DNA from: Flavobacterium sp. HJJ
GTDB lineage: Bacteria; Bacteroidota; Bacteroidia; Flavobacteriales; Flavobacteriaceae
Direction: 5' to 3'
DNA length: 64,000 nucleotides
NCBI RefSeq assembly: GCF_015351475.1
Contig: NZ_JADKPR010000026.1
Span: 1-64,000, forward strand
Positions 16,309 through 25,376 of this stretch are shown here, piece after piece (the stretch's first letter is position 1; every line of letters starts with the position of its first letter). Under the pieces are notes generated by a model. It saw only the letters and a program-made list of their open reading frames with translations, was not told the origin of the DNA and did no database searches. A program made the translations under genes and the position numbers.

Positions 16309-19278
16309 ATGCAGAATAAAGGACTTATTAAATTTTTCGCAATTCTATTTGCATTGGTAAGTATTTACCAACTTTCTTTCACTTTTGTCTCGAGTAAAGT
16401 TAAAAGTGATGCAAAAACTTTTGCTGGCGGAAACCCGGAAAAAGAAGTAAAATATTTGGATTCAATTGGTAAAGAAAAAGTGTTTAGCTTAGGTTTTACT
16501 GATTTTACATTCAATGAGGTAAAAGATAAACAAATCAATAAAGGTCTTGACTTAGAAGGGGGAATCAACGTAACTCTTCAGATTTCTGTTAAAGACATTT
16601 TGAAAGGATTATCAAATAATTCGAAAAATCCAGTTTTTAATAAATCTTTGGCGGATGCTACTAAAAATCAACAAGGAAATCAGACCTATATAGATGCCTT
16701 CTTTGAAGCTTTTGAAGCGAATTCTAAAGGTTCTGTAAAATTAGCATCTCCAGAAATTTTTGCAAACAGAAGTCTGCAGGGTGACGGCGGTGTTACTTTT
16801 CAAATGTCAGATGCTCAGGTTCAAAAAGTAATCAAAAGAAAAGTTGATGAGTCTGTTGAAAGTGCTTTTAAAGTATTAAGAGAGCGTATAGACAAGTTTG
16901 GTGTTACACAGCCAAATATTCAAAAATTAGGTGAGTCAGGAAGAATTCTTGTAGAGCTTCCAGGTGCTAAAGATATTGACAGAATTAAAAAATTATTACA
17001 GAGTACAGCTCAATTAGAGTTTTGGGAAACATATAAAATTGAAGAAATTGGTAATTTCATCATGGCAGCTAATGAGGCTTTGAAGAAAACTGAAGTTGCT
17101 AAAACTCAAACTAAAACTGTTGCAAAAGATTCATTAAGTGCTTTATTGACTGATGCAAAAGATTCTACCGCTGCTAAAAAAGGAAATAATCCTATTATAG
17201 ATAAAATTATTGCTCAAGGCGGAGGACCGGTTTTAGGTCTTTTCTCTCCAAAAGATACTGCTGTAATTAATTCTTATTTTAAAAGAGCTGATATCAGAAT
17301 TTTGTTAGCCGGTGATCAGCGTTATGCAAAATTTGTTTGGGGAAAACCAACTACTATTAAAGATGCAAAAGAAAAAGAGGTTGAAGCTGTTGAATTATAT
17401 GCTTTAAAAGGTAATAGGGATAACGTTGCCTCAATGGGCGGCGGAGTTGTAACAGATGCCAGCGATACATTTGACCAATTAGGAAAACCAGCGGTTTCTA
17501 TGCAGATGAGCAACACTGGTGCAAAAGAATGGGAAGAATTAACAGGAAAAGCATATACTCAAAAAAGTAATATCGCTATCGTTCTTGATGATATTGTATA
17601 TTCTGCTCCAGGTGTTTCCAGCGGACCAATTGCTGGGGGAAGATCTGAGATTTCTGGAAATTTTGATGTTACAGAAACTAAAGATTTAGCGAATGTATTA
17701 AGAGCTGGTAAATTACCGGCAGCAGCTGAAATTATCCAATCTGAAGTGGTAGGACCATCCTTAGGTCAGGAGGCTATTGATAATGGTACTAATTCTGCAG
17801 TTATTGGATTGTTATTAGTATCTCTTTGGATGATTATCTATTATGGTAAAGCAGGCTGGTATGCAAATATTGCTTTGGCAGTCAACTTATTATTTATGTT
17901 TGGTATTTTATCAAGCTTGGGTGCTGTGCTTACATTGCCTGGTATTGCGGGTATCGTTTTAACAATGGGTACTGCGGTGGATGCGAATATCATTATATAT
18001 GAAAGAGCAAAAGAAGAATTAAGGGCCGGGAAAACTTTAGACGAAGCAGTGAAAGCTTCTTACAGTTGGACTGGAGCTATGCGCTCTATCGTTGATGCAA
18101 ACGTAACCCACATTTTGACTGGAGCCGTGTTATTCATCTTTGGGTCTGGACCAATCAAAGGATTTGCTACTACTTTATTAATTGGTATTATTACCTCTTT
18201 ATTTACTTCTATTTTTATTGCCAGAATTTTTATTGATAAAAATATTGCAGGTAAAAACGATTTGTCTTTCGTGACTAATTTCTCGAAAAACTTCTTTACT
18301 AATTTCCACTTTGATTTCTTGGGAATCAAAAAATGGACTTATCTTTTCTCTATTATTGTTACTATTGTTAGCATTGTATCGATTGCTACACATGGTTTTG
18401 ATCAAGGCGTGGATTTCGTAGGAGGAAGAACTTTCCAAGTTCGTTTTGCTAAATCTATGGAGCCTGAAGAGGTTAAAGCTGAGTTAACCGCTGTATTTGG
18501 CAGTGCCGAAGCTAAAATATTTGGTAAAGACGATCAGTTAAAAATCACAACCAAATATAAAATTCAGGAAACAGGCAGTGCAGTTGACGAAGAGGTGAAC
18601 AAAATGTTGTACCAGACTTTGAAAAAACATTATGCTGCTGATATGACTTATGATAAATTTGTAAAGACTTTTGATGGTAAAAAATTAGGTATTGTACAAG
18701 CTTCAAAAGTTGGACCAACAGTTGCAGAAGATATTAAAACAAATGCTTACTGGGCTGTTTTAGGAGCAATGCTTATTGTAGGTTTATATTTAGTAATCAG
18801 TTTCAGAAAATGGCAATATAGTTTAGGAGCTATCGCTGCTGTTGCGCATGACGTTATCTTTGTATTAGGAGTTTATTCATTACTTTGGAAATACATGCCT
18901 TTCGGAATGGAAATTGATCAGCACTTTATCGCTGCTATCCTGACAGTTATTGGTTACTCGATGAATGATACTGTAATTGTATACGACAGGGTACGTGAAT
19001 TCTTGGATGGTAAAACAAAAGGAACTTTTGGAGAAATCGTTAACAAATCGATTAACTCTACAATGTCTAGAACAATCAATACTTCATTAACAATGATTTT
19101 TGTATTGCTGATTATGTTTATTTTTGGTGGAGAGTCTATCAGAGGATTTATCTTTGCAATGCTTATCGGTATTATCATTGGTACATATTCTTCATTATTT
19201 ATTGCTACTCCTGTTTTGGTTGATACCATTTCTAAGGATGAGAAACATGATGTAGAAGTGAAACATCAGCAGGCATAA
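16309..19278 (+). CDS. secDF: Fused protein-export membrane protein SecD-SecF
   Basis: This 989-residue inner-membrane proton-driven partner of SecYEG pulls exported proteins to the periplasm. The SecD half has one N-terminal TM segment, a large periplasmic domain (about 40-500) and five TM segments with TMGTAVDANIIIYERAKEE. The SecF half begins near 670 and has GYSMNDTVIVYDRVRE. The two halves are fused without a break, as is normal in Bacteroidota. No yajC is adjacent. Confidence 0.95.
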   Translation: MQNKGLIKFFAILFALVSIYQLSFTFVSSKVKSDAKTFAGGNPEKEVKYLDSIGKEKVFSLGFTDFTFNEVKDKQINKGLDLEGGINVTLQISVKDILKGLSNNSKNPVFNKSLADATKNQQGNQTYIDAFFEAFEANSKGSVKLASPEIFANRSLQGDGGVTFQMSDAQVQKVIKRKVDESVESAFKVLRERIDKFGVTQPNIQKLGESGRILVELPGAKDIDRIKKLLQSTAQLEFWETYKIEEIGNFIMAANEALKKTEVAKTQTKTVAKDSLSALLTDAKDSTAAKKGNNPIIDKIIAQGGGPVLGLFSPKDTAVINSYFKRADIRILLAGDQRYAKFVWGKPTTIKDAKEKEVEAVELYALKGNRDNVASMGGGVVTDASDTFDQLGKPAVSMQMSNTGAKEWEELTGKAYTQKSNIAIVLDDIVYSAPGVSSGPIAGGRSEISGNFDVTETKDLANVLRAGKLPAAAEIIQSEVVGPSLGQEAIDNGTNSAVIGLLLVSLWMIIYYGKAGWYANIALAVNLLFMFGILSSLGAVLTLPGIAGIVLTMGTAVDANIIIYERAKEELRAGKTLDEAVKASYSWTGAMRSIVDANVTHILTGAVLFIFGSGPIKGFATTLLIGIITSLFTSIFIARIFIDKNIAGKNDLSFVTNFSKNFFTNFHFDFLGIKKWTYLFSIIVTIVSIVSIATHGFDQGVDFVGGRTFQVRFAKSMEPEEVKAELTAVFGSAEAKIFGKDDQLKITTKYKIQETGSAVDEEVNKMLYQTLKKHYAADMTYDKFVKTFDGKKLGIVQASKVGPTVAEDIKTNAYWAVLGAMLIVGLYLVISFRKWQYSLGAIAAVAHDVIFVLGVYSLLWKYMPFGMEIDQHFIAAILTVIGYSMNDTVIVYDRVREFLDGKTKGTFGEIVNKSINSTMSRTINTSLTMIFVLLIMFIFGGESIRGFIFAMLIGIIIGTYSSLFIATPVLVDTISKDEKHDVEVKHQQA

Positions 19279-19300
19279 TAAAACACTAAAGATTAATTAT

Positions 19301-19335
19301 AAAAAAAGATTCAGTGAAAACTGAATCTTTTTTTT
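19301..19335. terminator. Terminator between secDF and the LysR gene
   Basis: The stem AAAGATTCAGT pairs with ACTGAATCTTT around GAAA, with A and T runs on the two sides. It can serve secDF and, on the other strand, the convergent lysR gene ending at 19381. Confidence 0.85.
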
Positions 19336-19380
19336 GCTCATTACTGAAAAGTTTATACGCTGTCTTTTTGATAAAAGCGC

Positions 19381-20274
19381 CTACATTATTTTTGTAAAAG
19401 TATCTTTTATCAATTGTATTTCATTTGTATAAATAGTTTTCTTTTTGCTGGCAAAGTAGAGTGTGTTTTTTAAAGGAGTTTTGCCTTCCCATAGAAGTTT
19501 TATTTTTCCGCTTACTAATTCTGACTTACATAAGAAATCTGGAATTACCGCCAGTCCGTTACTGTTGCTTAAACAGCGTACTATGGAGTTTAAATTTGGA
19601 ACAATGTAATTTGGTCTGAAATCGGCATGTTTGTTGAAATTAAGCTGCCAAAAACGTCTTAAATGCTCCATATCTCCTGTAGTGCCATACCATCTTTGCA
19701 TTTTTAGCCATTCTTCGATTTTTATGGGATCATTTTGTTTTTTTAAAATATCAAAATCATTCGAATCAGTTTCACTGCCTGCAATTAGAATTATGGTTTC
19801 CGATGAGAAAGCCTGATACTCGATAGCATTTTTAGAAATCATCTGCGGCGTGATGATTAAGTCCAAAATACCTTTGTCGAGGTTTTCAATCATTTCCGGA
19901 TATTCCCCAAATTGAATAATCACATTAAACGGAAAGGTTGTTAAATAAGGTTCTAACGTAATTTGAAAAGTTTCAAAACACATTCCGATGCTGATAGTCG
20001 GGGTGTTTTTTTCAGTACTTCGCTGGAAATTTTTTTCGGCTTCTTCCAGTTTGCAAAGTGCATCGGTTATAAAGTTGTAAAGTACTTTTCCTTTTTCGGT
20101 TGGAACCATTTTTCGGCTGGTTCTGTCAAATAGTTTATAACCGACATAGCTTTCAAGCGAACTCAAATGCAGACTGACTCCTGGCTGTGAAATAAATAAT
20201 GCTTCTGCCGCGCCAGTTAAGGTTCCTGTTTTGTAAACATATTTGAAAGTTCGATACCATTCTAGATTTACCAT
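19381..20274 (-). CDS. LysR-family transcriptional regulator
   Basis: This 297-residue regulator has an N-terminal winged helix-turn-helix (LTGAAEALFISQPGVSLHLSSLE, about 18-40) and a periplasmic-binding-protein-like effector domain from about 90. It is divergent from the mdaB/ygiN-like pair, with 103 bases between the start codons. LysR proteins typically control the divergent operon, so a quinone or electrophile-responsive switch is likely. The effector is not known. Confidence 0.9.
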   Translation of the reverse strand: MVNLEWYRTFKYVYKTGTLTGAAEALFISQPGVSLHLSSLESYVGYKLFDRTSRKMVPTEKGKVLYNFITDALCKLEEAEKNFQRSTEKNTPTISIGMCFETFQITLEPYLTTFPFNVIIQFGEYPEMIENLDKGILDLIITPQMISKNAIEYQAFSSETIILIAGSETDSNDFDILKKQNDPIKIEEWLKMQRWYGTTGDMEHLRRFWQLNFNKHADFRPNYIVPNLNSIVRCLSNSNGLAVIPDFLCKSELVSGKIKLLWEGKTPLKNTLYFASKKKTIYTNEIQLIKDTFTKIM

Positions 20275-20300
20275 TTCATGCAGTTATTATAATTATGATA

Positions 20301-20308
20301 CAAAGGTA
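20301..20308 (-). promoter_or_regulatory. Promoter -7 element for the LysR gene
   Basis: On the minus strand this reads TACCTTTG, a perfect TAnnTTTG. It is flanked by ATAATTATG and GAATTATG, a partial dyad that could be the LysR site and would cover this promoter. Confidence 0.6.
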
Positions 20309-20344
20309 TGAATTATGTTATTTTAATAATACTTATTAGTGCCG

Positions 20345-20352
20345 TAAATTTG
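20345..20352 (+). promoter_or_regulatory. Promoter -7 element for mdaB/ygiN-like operon
   Basis: TAAATTTG matches TAnnTTTG exactly and lies 25 bases before the ATG at 20378. It is divergent from the LysR promoter 36 bases away. Confidence 0.65.
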
Positions 20353-20377
20353 TTTCATCGAATTAAATCTAATAAAA

Positions 20378-20971
20378 ATGAAAAAGATATTTATAATAAA
20401 CGGAGGTCAGAAATTTGGCCATTCAGGTGGAAAATTTAATCGGACAATTGCAAATGCAACTGCAGAATTTTTTCTAAATAATAAAGATTTTGAAGTAAGA
20501 AGTACAGATGTAAACGATGAATATGATCCTGCTCAAGAAGTAGAAAAATTTGTCTGGGCAGATGTTATCATTTATCATACGCCGATTTGGTGGTTTCAAT
20601 TGCCACATGCTTTCAAGAAATATATAGATGTTGTTTTCACCGAAGGTCATGATAATGGTATTTACAAAAGTGATGGGCGTTCCTCTAAAAATCCTGCAGT
20701 CAATTACGGAACAGGAGGACTGCTGCATGGCAGAAAATACATGGTAACTTCATCTTGGAATGCGCCGAAGGAAGCTTTTACACTGCCAGGAGAATTCTTT
20801 GGAGAAACAAGCGTTGATGATGGAGTATTATTTGGTTTCCACAGAATGAATACTTTTACAGGAATGGAGCCATTGGAAAGCTTACATTTCCATGATGTCA
20901 TGAAAGGAGCTAATTTAAACAGCGATTTAGAGATGTATAGAAATCATTTAACGGAAGTTTTTTTGAACTAA
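20378..20971 (+). CDS. mdaB: MdaB-like NAD(P)H quinone reductase
   Basis: This 197-residue flavodoxin-fold FAD/FMN enzyme reduces quinones by two electrons. From memory of the E. coli protein, the matches run along the whole length: IINGGQKFGHSGG at the start, WADVIIYHTPIWWF, KKYIDVVFTEGH, SDGRSSKNP, the YGTGGLLHGRKYM block, SWNAPKEAFT and GMEPLE. No signal peptide is present, so it is cytoplasmic. It is followed after two bases by a quinol-monooxygenase-like gene, the same pairing as mdaB-ygiN in enterobacteria, and is controlled by a divergent LysR gene. Confidence 0.85.
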   Translation: MKKIFIINGGQKFGHSGGKFNRTIANATAEFFLNNKDFEVRSTDVNDEYDPAQEVEKFVWADVIIYHTPIWWFQLPHAFKKYIDVVFTEGHDNGIYKSDGRSSKNPAVNYGTGGLLHGRKYMVTSSWNAPKEAFTLPGEFFGETSVDDGVLFGFHRMNTFTGMEPLESLHFHDVMKGANLNSDLEMYRNHLTEVFLN

Positions 20972-20973
20972 TT

Positions 20974-21264
20974 ATGGAAATAAATTTGACGGTAATTATT
21001 AAAAGTAAATCTGAAAAGAGAGAAGAATTGAAAACAATTTTACTGAATTTGGTAGAGAATTCCAGAAAAGAAGCTGCCTGTCTACAATATGATCTGCATC
21101 AAAATATAGAAAATCCTAATGTTTTTATTTTTCATGAGATTTGGGAAAATAAAGAAGGATTGGATCTGCATATGAAACAATTATATTTCGTAAAATTTAG
21201 TGAGGTTTCTGATCTGTATTTAGATGGGGAAATGACAGTTTATAGCACTTCAAAATTAGTATAG
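20974..21264 (+). CDS. YgiN-like quinol monooxygenase (ABM fold)
   Basis: This 96-residue single-domain ABM protein has the pattern LTVIIKSKSEKREELKTILL, then EAACLQYDLHQN, FIFHEIWENKEGLDLHM and a final strand. Family members are dimeric ferredoxin-like enzymes that oxidise quinols without cofactor. The pairing with MdaB suggests a quinone/quinol cycle or detoxification of reactive quinones. A generic ABM protein of unknown substrate is the alternative. Confidence 0.8.
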   Translation: MEINLTVIIKSKSEKREELKTILLNLVENSRKEAACLQYDLHQNIENPNVFIFHEIWENKEGLDLHMKQLYFVKFSEVSDLYLDGEMTVYSTSKLV

Positions 21265-21270
21265 CCATAA

Positions 21271-21306
21271 AAAAACAGCCACTGAATTTTCAGTGGCTGT
21301 TTATAA
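21271..21306. terminator. Bidirectional terminator
   Basis: The stem AAACAGCCACTGA pairs with TCAGTGGCTGTTT. It lies between the convergent ygiN-like gene and lgt and can serve both. Confidence 0.85.
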
Positions 21307-21324
21307 ATTATTATTGAACGTGAT

Positions 21325-22254
21325 TTATATTTCATTCGTCTTTTTTGCAGTAAATACAAAATACAATCCAACTAGTATAAACGGAATACTCAGCCATTGT
21401 CCTGTTGATAATACGTTTCCTAAATCGCTTTCAAAGCCTCCCTGGCTCTCTTTTACCGATTCGACTACAATACGTACCGTGAATAAAAGAACTAAAAATA
21501 ATCCAAATAAAAATCCTGATTTTTTTCTTGCATCTGTTTTCCAATAAAGGAAAAATAATGCGGCAAATACAAAGATATAACAGAATGCCTCATATAACTG
21601 CGCCGGATGCTTTGCGGGAACCTGTTGAAGTAAATTTGCAAATTGAGGATTAGTAGCAATAGCGTCGTAGGCATCTTTTGGTGTTGGAAGCTGGGTTGCA
21701 TTGACTGCCTCTCTTGGACTAAATTGGTCTCTAACAAAACGAACTCCAAATGCAGATGTAGTTTCTTTACCTACGATTTCAGAATTGAAAAAATTTCCTA
21801 ATCTTACAAAAATAGCACCGCTGGCACAAGGAATAACCACTCTGTCTAATATCCATAAAACAGGTTTGTGGAGTACTTTTTTGCTGAAAAAATACATCGC
21901 CGCGATAATTGAAATGGTAGCTCCGTGACTTGCCAGCCCTTGATATCCCGTAAATTGAAATTTGGGAGTGAAACGGAAAGGTAATATTATTTCGGCTAAA
22001 TTGTTGCGGTAATATTCCCAGTCGTAAAAGAAAACGTGTCCCAAACGCGCACCGACCAAAGTAGCTAACACTGTCCAAACAAATAAAGAATCTAATTTAT
22101 CGATGGAAATATTCTCTCTTTCAAAAATATGTTTCATGATATACCAGCCCAATCCAAAAGCGATTACAAACATCAGACTGTAATAGCGAATAATGAAAAA
22201 ACCTAAGTCAATACCTTCAGAAGGATTCCAGATAATGTTTAAAGCGTGTGTCAT
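21325..22254 (-). CDS. lgt: Prolipoprotein diacylglyceryl transferase
   Basis: This 309-residue inner-membrane enzyme attaches diacylglycerol from phosphatidylglycerol to the lipobox Cys of prolipoproteins. It has about seven TM segments, the H110 of GLASHGA, and the signature RLGNFFNSEIVG (151-162) with the essential Arg151. It is last in the run folE, four-helix-bundle gene, cysS, yidD, lgt. Length is slightly above the usual 260-300 because of a loop near 175-205. Confidence 0.95.
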   Translation of the reverse strand: MTHALNIIWNPSEGIDLGFFIIRYYSLMFVIAFGLGWYIMKHIFERENISIDKLDSLFVWTVLATLVGARLGHVFFYDWEYYRNNLAEIILPFRFTPKFQFTGYQGLASHGATISIIAAMYFFSKKVLHKPVLWILDRVVIPCASGAIFVRLGNFFNSEIVGKETTSAFGVRFVRDQFSPREAVNATQLPTPKDAYDAIATNPQFANLLQQVPAKHPAQLYEAFCYIFVFAALFFLYWKTDARKKSGFLFGLFLVLLFTVRIVVESVKESQGGFESDLGNVLSTGQWLSIPFILVGLYFVFTAKKTNEI

Positions 22255-22330
22255 TTATTTTTTATTTTTTTTGTGAAAATATTACTTTCATTTAAATCGA
22301 TGTGTTAACAAAAAGGTAAGATTTTTATTT

Positions 22331-22612
22331 TTAATGATTATGCTTACATTCTTTGTTTTCTTTCTCCTTCTCCTTTGGAGAAGGCTGGGGAGAGGATGGC
22401 ACCGGATCATAACCTTTTCCGCCCCAAGGATGACATCTCAATATTCTTCTTATACCCAAACAGCCTCCATAAAATAATCCGTGAATCTGCAAGGCCTGAA
22501 TCATATAACTTGAACAAGTTGGTTCAAATCTGCAAGATGCAGGGGTGAAAGGCGAGATGGCTCCCTGATAAAACCGAACGAGTAAAATAAAAGGAGCTGT
22601 TAGAAATTTCAT
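22331..22612 (-). CDS. yidD: Membrane protein insertion efficiency factor YidD
   Basis: This 93-residue small membrane-associated protein assists YidC. The family core is intact: FYQGAISPFTPASCRFEPTCSSY, then GLFYGGCLGIRRILRCHPW. After the core, residues about 72-84 (PSSPQPSPKEKEK) are encoded by a palindromic repeat at 22364-22397, so the C-terminus is repeat-derived. It lies 40 bases after cysS. Confidence 0.9.
   Translation of the reverse strand: MKFLTAPFILLVRFYQGAISPFTPASCRFEPTCSSYMIQALQIHGLFYGGCLGIRRILRCHPWGGKGYDPVPSSPQPSPKEKEKENKECKHNH
22364..22397 (-). repeat. Palindromic CTCC/GGAG repeat within the yidD tail
   Basis: CTTCTCC-TTT-GGAGAAG followed by CTGGGGAGAGG; same family as 1762-1796 and 4981-5012. 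Read on the minus strand it codes for the Pro/Ser/Lys tail of YidD. Confidence 0.75.
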
Positions 22613-22652
22613 GATTTTTTGAAGTCAAAAATTGTTAATCAACAATCTAAAA

Positions 22653-24131
22653 TCAATTTATACTAAAAGTTGTTCCTTCCTTTCCGTCTTTCAGCTGAAT
22701 ACCTAATGTTATTAATTGATCACGGATTTGGTCAGACATCGCAAAATCTTTATTGTCTCTTGCTTGTTTACGCATGCCGATAAGCATGTTCACGACACCT
22801 TCTAATTTATCGGTATTACCATTTGATTTTTCTTCTTCCAATCCCAAAACATCAAATACAAAAGCCTGCATCGTTATGGTAAATAGTTTCAAATCTGCTG
22901 GATTTAAAATTTCTTTTTCGTCTTTCAGTAAATTAATAAAACGAACGCCTTCAAATAAATGCGCAATAAGAATCGGAGTATTGAAATCATCATTCATCGC
23001 ATCGTAGCACAATTGTTTCCAGCCAAAAATATCTAGTGAGCTGGTTTCTTTTGCCGAAATGCCTTTCAAAGTTTCCATCGCGTCCATCAGCCTTTTATAT
23101 CCTTTTTCAGCAGCGATAATAGCTTCGTCAGAGAAATCAAGAATGCTACGGTAATGTGCCTGCATCATAAAGAATCGGGTAACTGATGCCGAAAATGCTT
23201 TGCTTAAAAAAGCATTGTCGCCAGTTAGAATTTCTCCCGGCAGAATATTATTTCCAGTTGATTTTGCCATTTTTTTACCGTTCAAAGTCAGCATATTGGC
23301 ATGCATCCAGTAATTTACGGGAGTATGACCTGTGCAGGCTTCGTTTTGTGCAATTTCGCACTCATGATGCGGGAATTTCAAATCCATTCCGCCACCGTGA
23401 ATATCAAAATGGTTTCCAAGGTATTTGGTGCTCATTGCTGTACATTCCAAATGCCAGCCTGGAAAACCGTCGCTCCAAGGCGAAGGCCAGCGCATGATAT
23501 GCTGTGGTTCGGCTTTTTTCCAAAGTGCAAAATCCTGCGGGTTTCTTTTGTCCGACTGTCCGTCAAGATCACGGGTATTGGCAAGCATGTCTTCGATGTT
23601 TCGACCGCTTAATACACCGTAATTGTTAGTTTCATTGAATTTAACCACATCAAAATAAACTGATCCATTGGCCACATAGCCAATTCCTTTATCGATAATG
23701 GTTTTTATGATTTCGATTTGCTCGATAATATGTCCGGTTGCTGTTGGTTCGATACTTGGAGGTAAAAAGTTAAAAGCATTCAGGATATCATGAAAATCTA
23801 CAGTATATCTCTGAACCACTTCCATCGGTTCCAATTGTTCCAAACGCGCTTTTTTGGCAATTTTGTCCTCGCCTTCATCTACATCGTCTACAATATGTCC
23901 AACATCAGTAATGTTTCGAACATAGCGTACTTTATAATCCAAATGCTGTAAGTATCTAAAGATTACGTCAAAAGACATAAAAGTTCTCACATTCCCAAGA
24001 TGCACATTGCTGTAAACTGTAGGCCCGCATACATACATCCCCACATTTCCTTCGTTGATTGGCGTAAATGTTTCTTTTTCTCCCGAAAGAGAATTGTATA
24101 TTTTTAAGGTTTGGTTTTTGTATAATGGCAT
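22653..24131 (-). CDS. cysS: Cysteinyl-tRNA synthetase
   Basis: This 492-residue class I synthetase has the zinc Cys and HIGH-like motif in CGPTVYSNVHLGN (about 34-46), zinc ligands in GWHLECTAMS and HHECEIAQNE, and a KMSKS-type loop KMAKSTGN. The C-terminal anticodon-binding region is complete. It is preceded by an 83-base spacer rich in TTTAATCG repeats. Confidence 0.96.
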   Translation of the reverse strand: MPLYKNQTLKIYNSLSGEKETFTPINEGNVGMYVCGPTVYSNVHLGNVRTFMSFDVIFRYLQHLDYKVRYVRNITDVGHIVDDVDEGEDKIAKKARLEQLEPMEVVQRYTVDFHDILNAFNFLPPSIEPTATGHIIEQIEIIKTIIDKGIGYVANGSVYFDVVKFNETNNYGVLSGRNIEDMLANTRDLDGQSDKRNPQDFALWKKAEPQHIMRWPSPWSDGFPGWHLECTAMSTKYLGNHFDIHGGGMDLKFPHHECEIAQNEACTGHTPVNYWMHANMLTLNGKKMAKSTGNNILPGEILTGDNAFLSKAFSASVTRFFMMQAHYRSILDFSDEAIIAAEKGYKRLMDAMETLKGISAKETSSLDIFGWKQLCYDAMNDDFNTPILIAHLFEGVRFINLLKDEKEILNPADLKLFTITMQAFVFDVLGLEEEKSNGNTDKLEGVVNMLIGMRKQARDNKDFAMSDQIRDQLITLGIQLKDGKEGTTFSIN

Positions 24132-24146
24132 GGGTTTATTCCGTTT

Positions 24147-24220
24147 ATTGTTTAATCGTTAAATTGTTTAATTGTTTAATCGTTGAATTGCTGATCTGAA
24201 AAACAATTCAACGATTAAAT
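24147..24220. repeat. TTTAATCG repeats with a 16-bp inverted repeat
   Basis: Several TTTAATCGTT/TTTAATTG units run from 24147 to 24190. A perfect 16-bp inverted repeat (arm TTTAATCGTTGAATTG at 24175-24190, with its complement at 24204-24219) ends on the stop codon of the four-helix-bundle gene. A similar block in the opposite orientation flanks the other end at 24599-24635. Confidence 0.7.
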
Positions 24221-24589
24221 TTTTCCCCCTTGTGAGAGGTAGTATTTTTTTAAGCTATTAATTTGATTGCAAATTTTTTCAAGTTTTTCTCTACAAAGTA
24301 AATATTCTTCTTCGGTAATATAATTAAGGTCTTTTGAAATTATTAAATGATTTAATGTTTCTGTTGCTGAAGAATATGAAATTGTCAGGAAGTGAGCTTT
24401 ATCTTTATTTGTGTTTCTGGAAGTTCCTTCAGCTATGTTAGTTGCAATAGATGACGAACTTCTTTTTATTTGAGACGTAATGCCATAAATTTCACTGGAT
24501 GGAAAATTGTTAGTCAGTTTGTAAATTGTCAAAACAAATTCTTTGGAATTTTGCCAAACTTCAAGCTTCTCGAATGAAAAAATATACAT
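24215..24589 (-). CDS. Four-helix-bundle protein of the 23S rRNA intervening-sequence family
   Basis: This 124-residue protein has the family hallmarks: FEKLEVWQNSKEFV at the start, LTNNFPSSEIYGITSQIKRSSSSIATNIAEG in the middle (about 26-56) and a helical C-terminus. The family was named from ORFs inside 23S rRNA intervening sequences, but standalone copies are frequent in Bacteroidota; the function is unknown. The gene sits between folE and cysS and is bracketed by inverted TTTAATCG-type repeats, which suggests insertion into an older operon. Confidence 0.85.
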   Translation of the reverse strand: MYIFSFEKLEVWQNSKEFVLTIYKLTNNFPSSEIYGITSQIKRSSSSIATNIAEGTSRNTNKDKAHFLTISYSSATETLNHLIISKDLNYITEEEYLLCREKLEKICNQINSLKKYYLSQGGKI

Positions 24590-24598
24590 ACTTTAATC

Positions 24599-24635
24599 CG
24601 ATTTAACAATTAAACAAATTAAACGATTAAACAAT
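24599..24635. repeat. Right-hand TTTAATCG repeat block, inverted
   Basis: Its reverse complement begins ATTGTTTAATCGTTTAAT and closely resembles 24147-24183. The two blocks flank the four-helix-bundle gene in opposite orientation. Confidence 0.65.
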
Positions 24636-24637
24636 AT

Positions 24638-25309
24638 TTAAAATTTAGTTTCCAATTTAATATAATCCAAAAACTCTCTTTTTGTTTGCGGATCTTTGAA
24701 TTTTCCACCAAATTCAGAAGTTACCGTACTGCTTTCGATATCTTTGATTCCTCTAGAATTCACGCAAAGGTGTTTCGCATCAATAACGCAGGCAACATCT
24801 TCAGTCCCTAAGGCCTGCTGAAGCTCCTGAACAATCTGCATTGTCAAACGTTCCTGAACTTGAGGTCTCTTAGCATAATGTTCTACGATTCGGTTCATTT
24901 TTGAAAGACCAATAACCCTTCCGCTCGAAATGTAAGCCACATGTGCTCTTCCGATAATTGGTAATAAATGATGTTCGCAGGTAGAGTAAAGCGTAATGTT
25001 TTTTTCAACCAGCATTTCGCCGTATTTGTAGTTGTTCTCAAAAGTCGAAGCTTTTGGTTTTTTATCAGGATTCAATCCTCCAAAAATTTCTTTTACAAAC
25101 ATTTTGGCAACACGATTTGGAGTTCCTTTAAGGCTGTCGTCCGTTAAATCCATTCCCAGCGTCAAAAGGATATTTTCGACGTCTTTTTTTATTTTTTCAA
25201 TCTTTTCGTCATCTGTAATCGCAAAAGCATCGTCTCTTACAGGGTTTTTAGCATTTGTACTAATATGATTGTTTCCTATTTCGTCTTGAAATTCTTCGTT
25301 GTTTATCAT
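24638..25309 (-). CDS. folE: GTP cyclohydrolase I
   Basis: This 223-residue enzyme converts GTP to dihydroneopterin triphosphate, the first step of folate synthesis. It has the zinc and active-site motifs STCEHHLLP and DAKHLCVNSRG, and RPQVQERLT. The first 30 residues are a variable tail. It heads the minus-strand run to lgt. A near-consensus -7 box (TATCTTTA on the minus strand) lies at 25349-25356. Confidence 0.95.
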   Translation of the reverse strand: MINNEEFQDEIGNNHISTNAKNPVRDDAFAITDDEKIEKIKKDVENILLTLGMDLTDDSLKGTPNRVAKMFVKEIFGGLNPDKKPKASTFENNYKYGEMLVEKNITLYSTCEHHLLPIIGRAHVAYISSGRVIGLSKMNRIVEHYAKRPQVQERLTMQIVQELQQALGTEDVACVIDAKHLCVNSRGIKDIESSTVTSEFGGKFKDPQTKREFLDYIKLETKF

Positions 25310-25376
25310 TAAAAGGTACTGTTATTATGATTGTCTATTTTTGAGGGGTAAAGATAATTAATAAAAAGGAAACATT

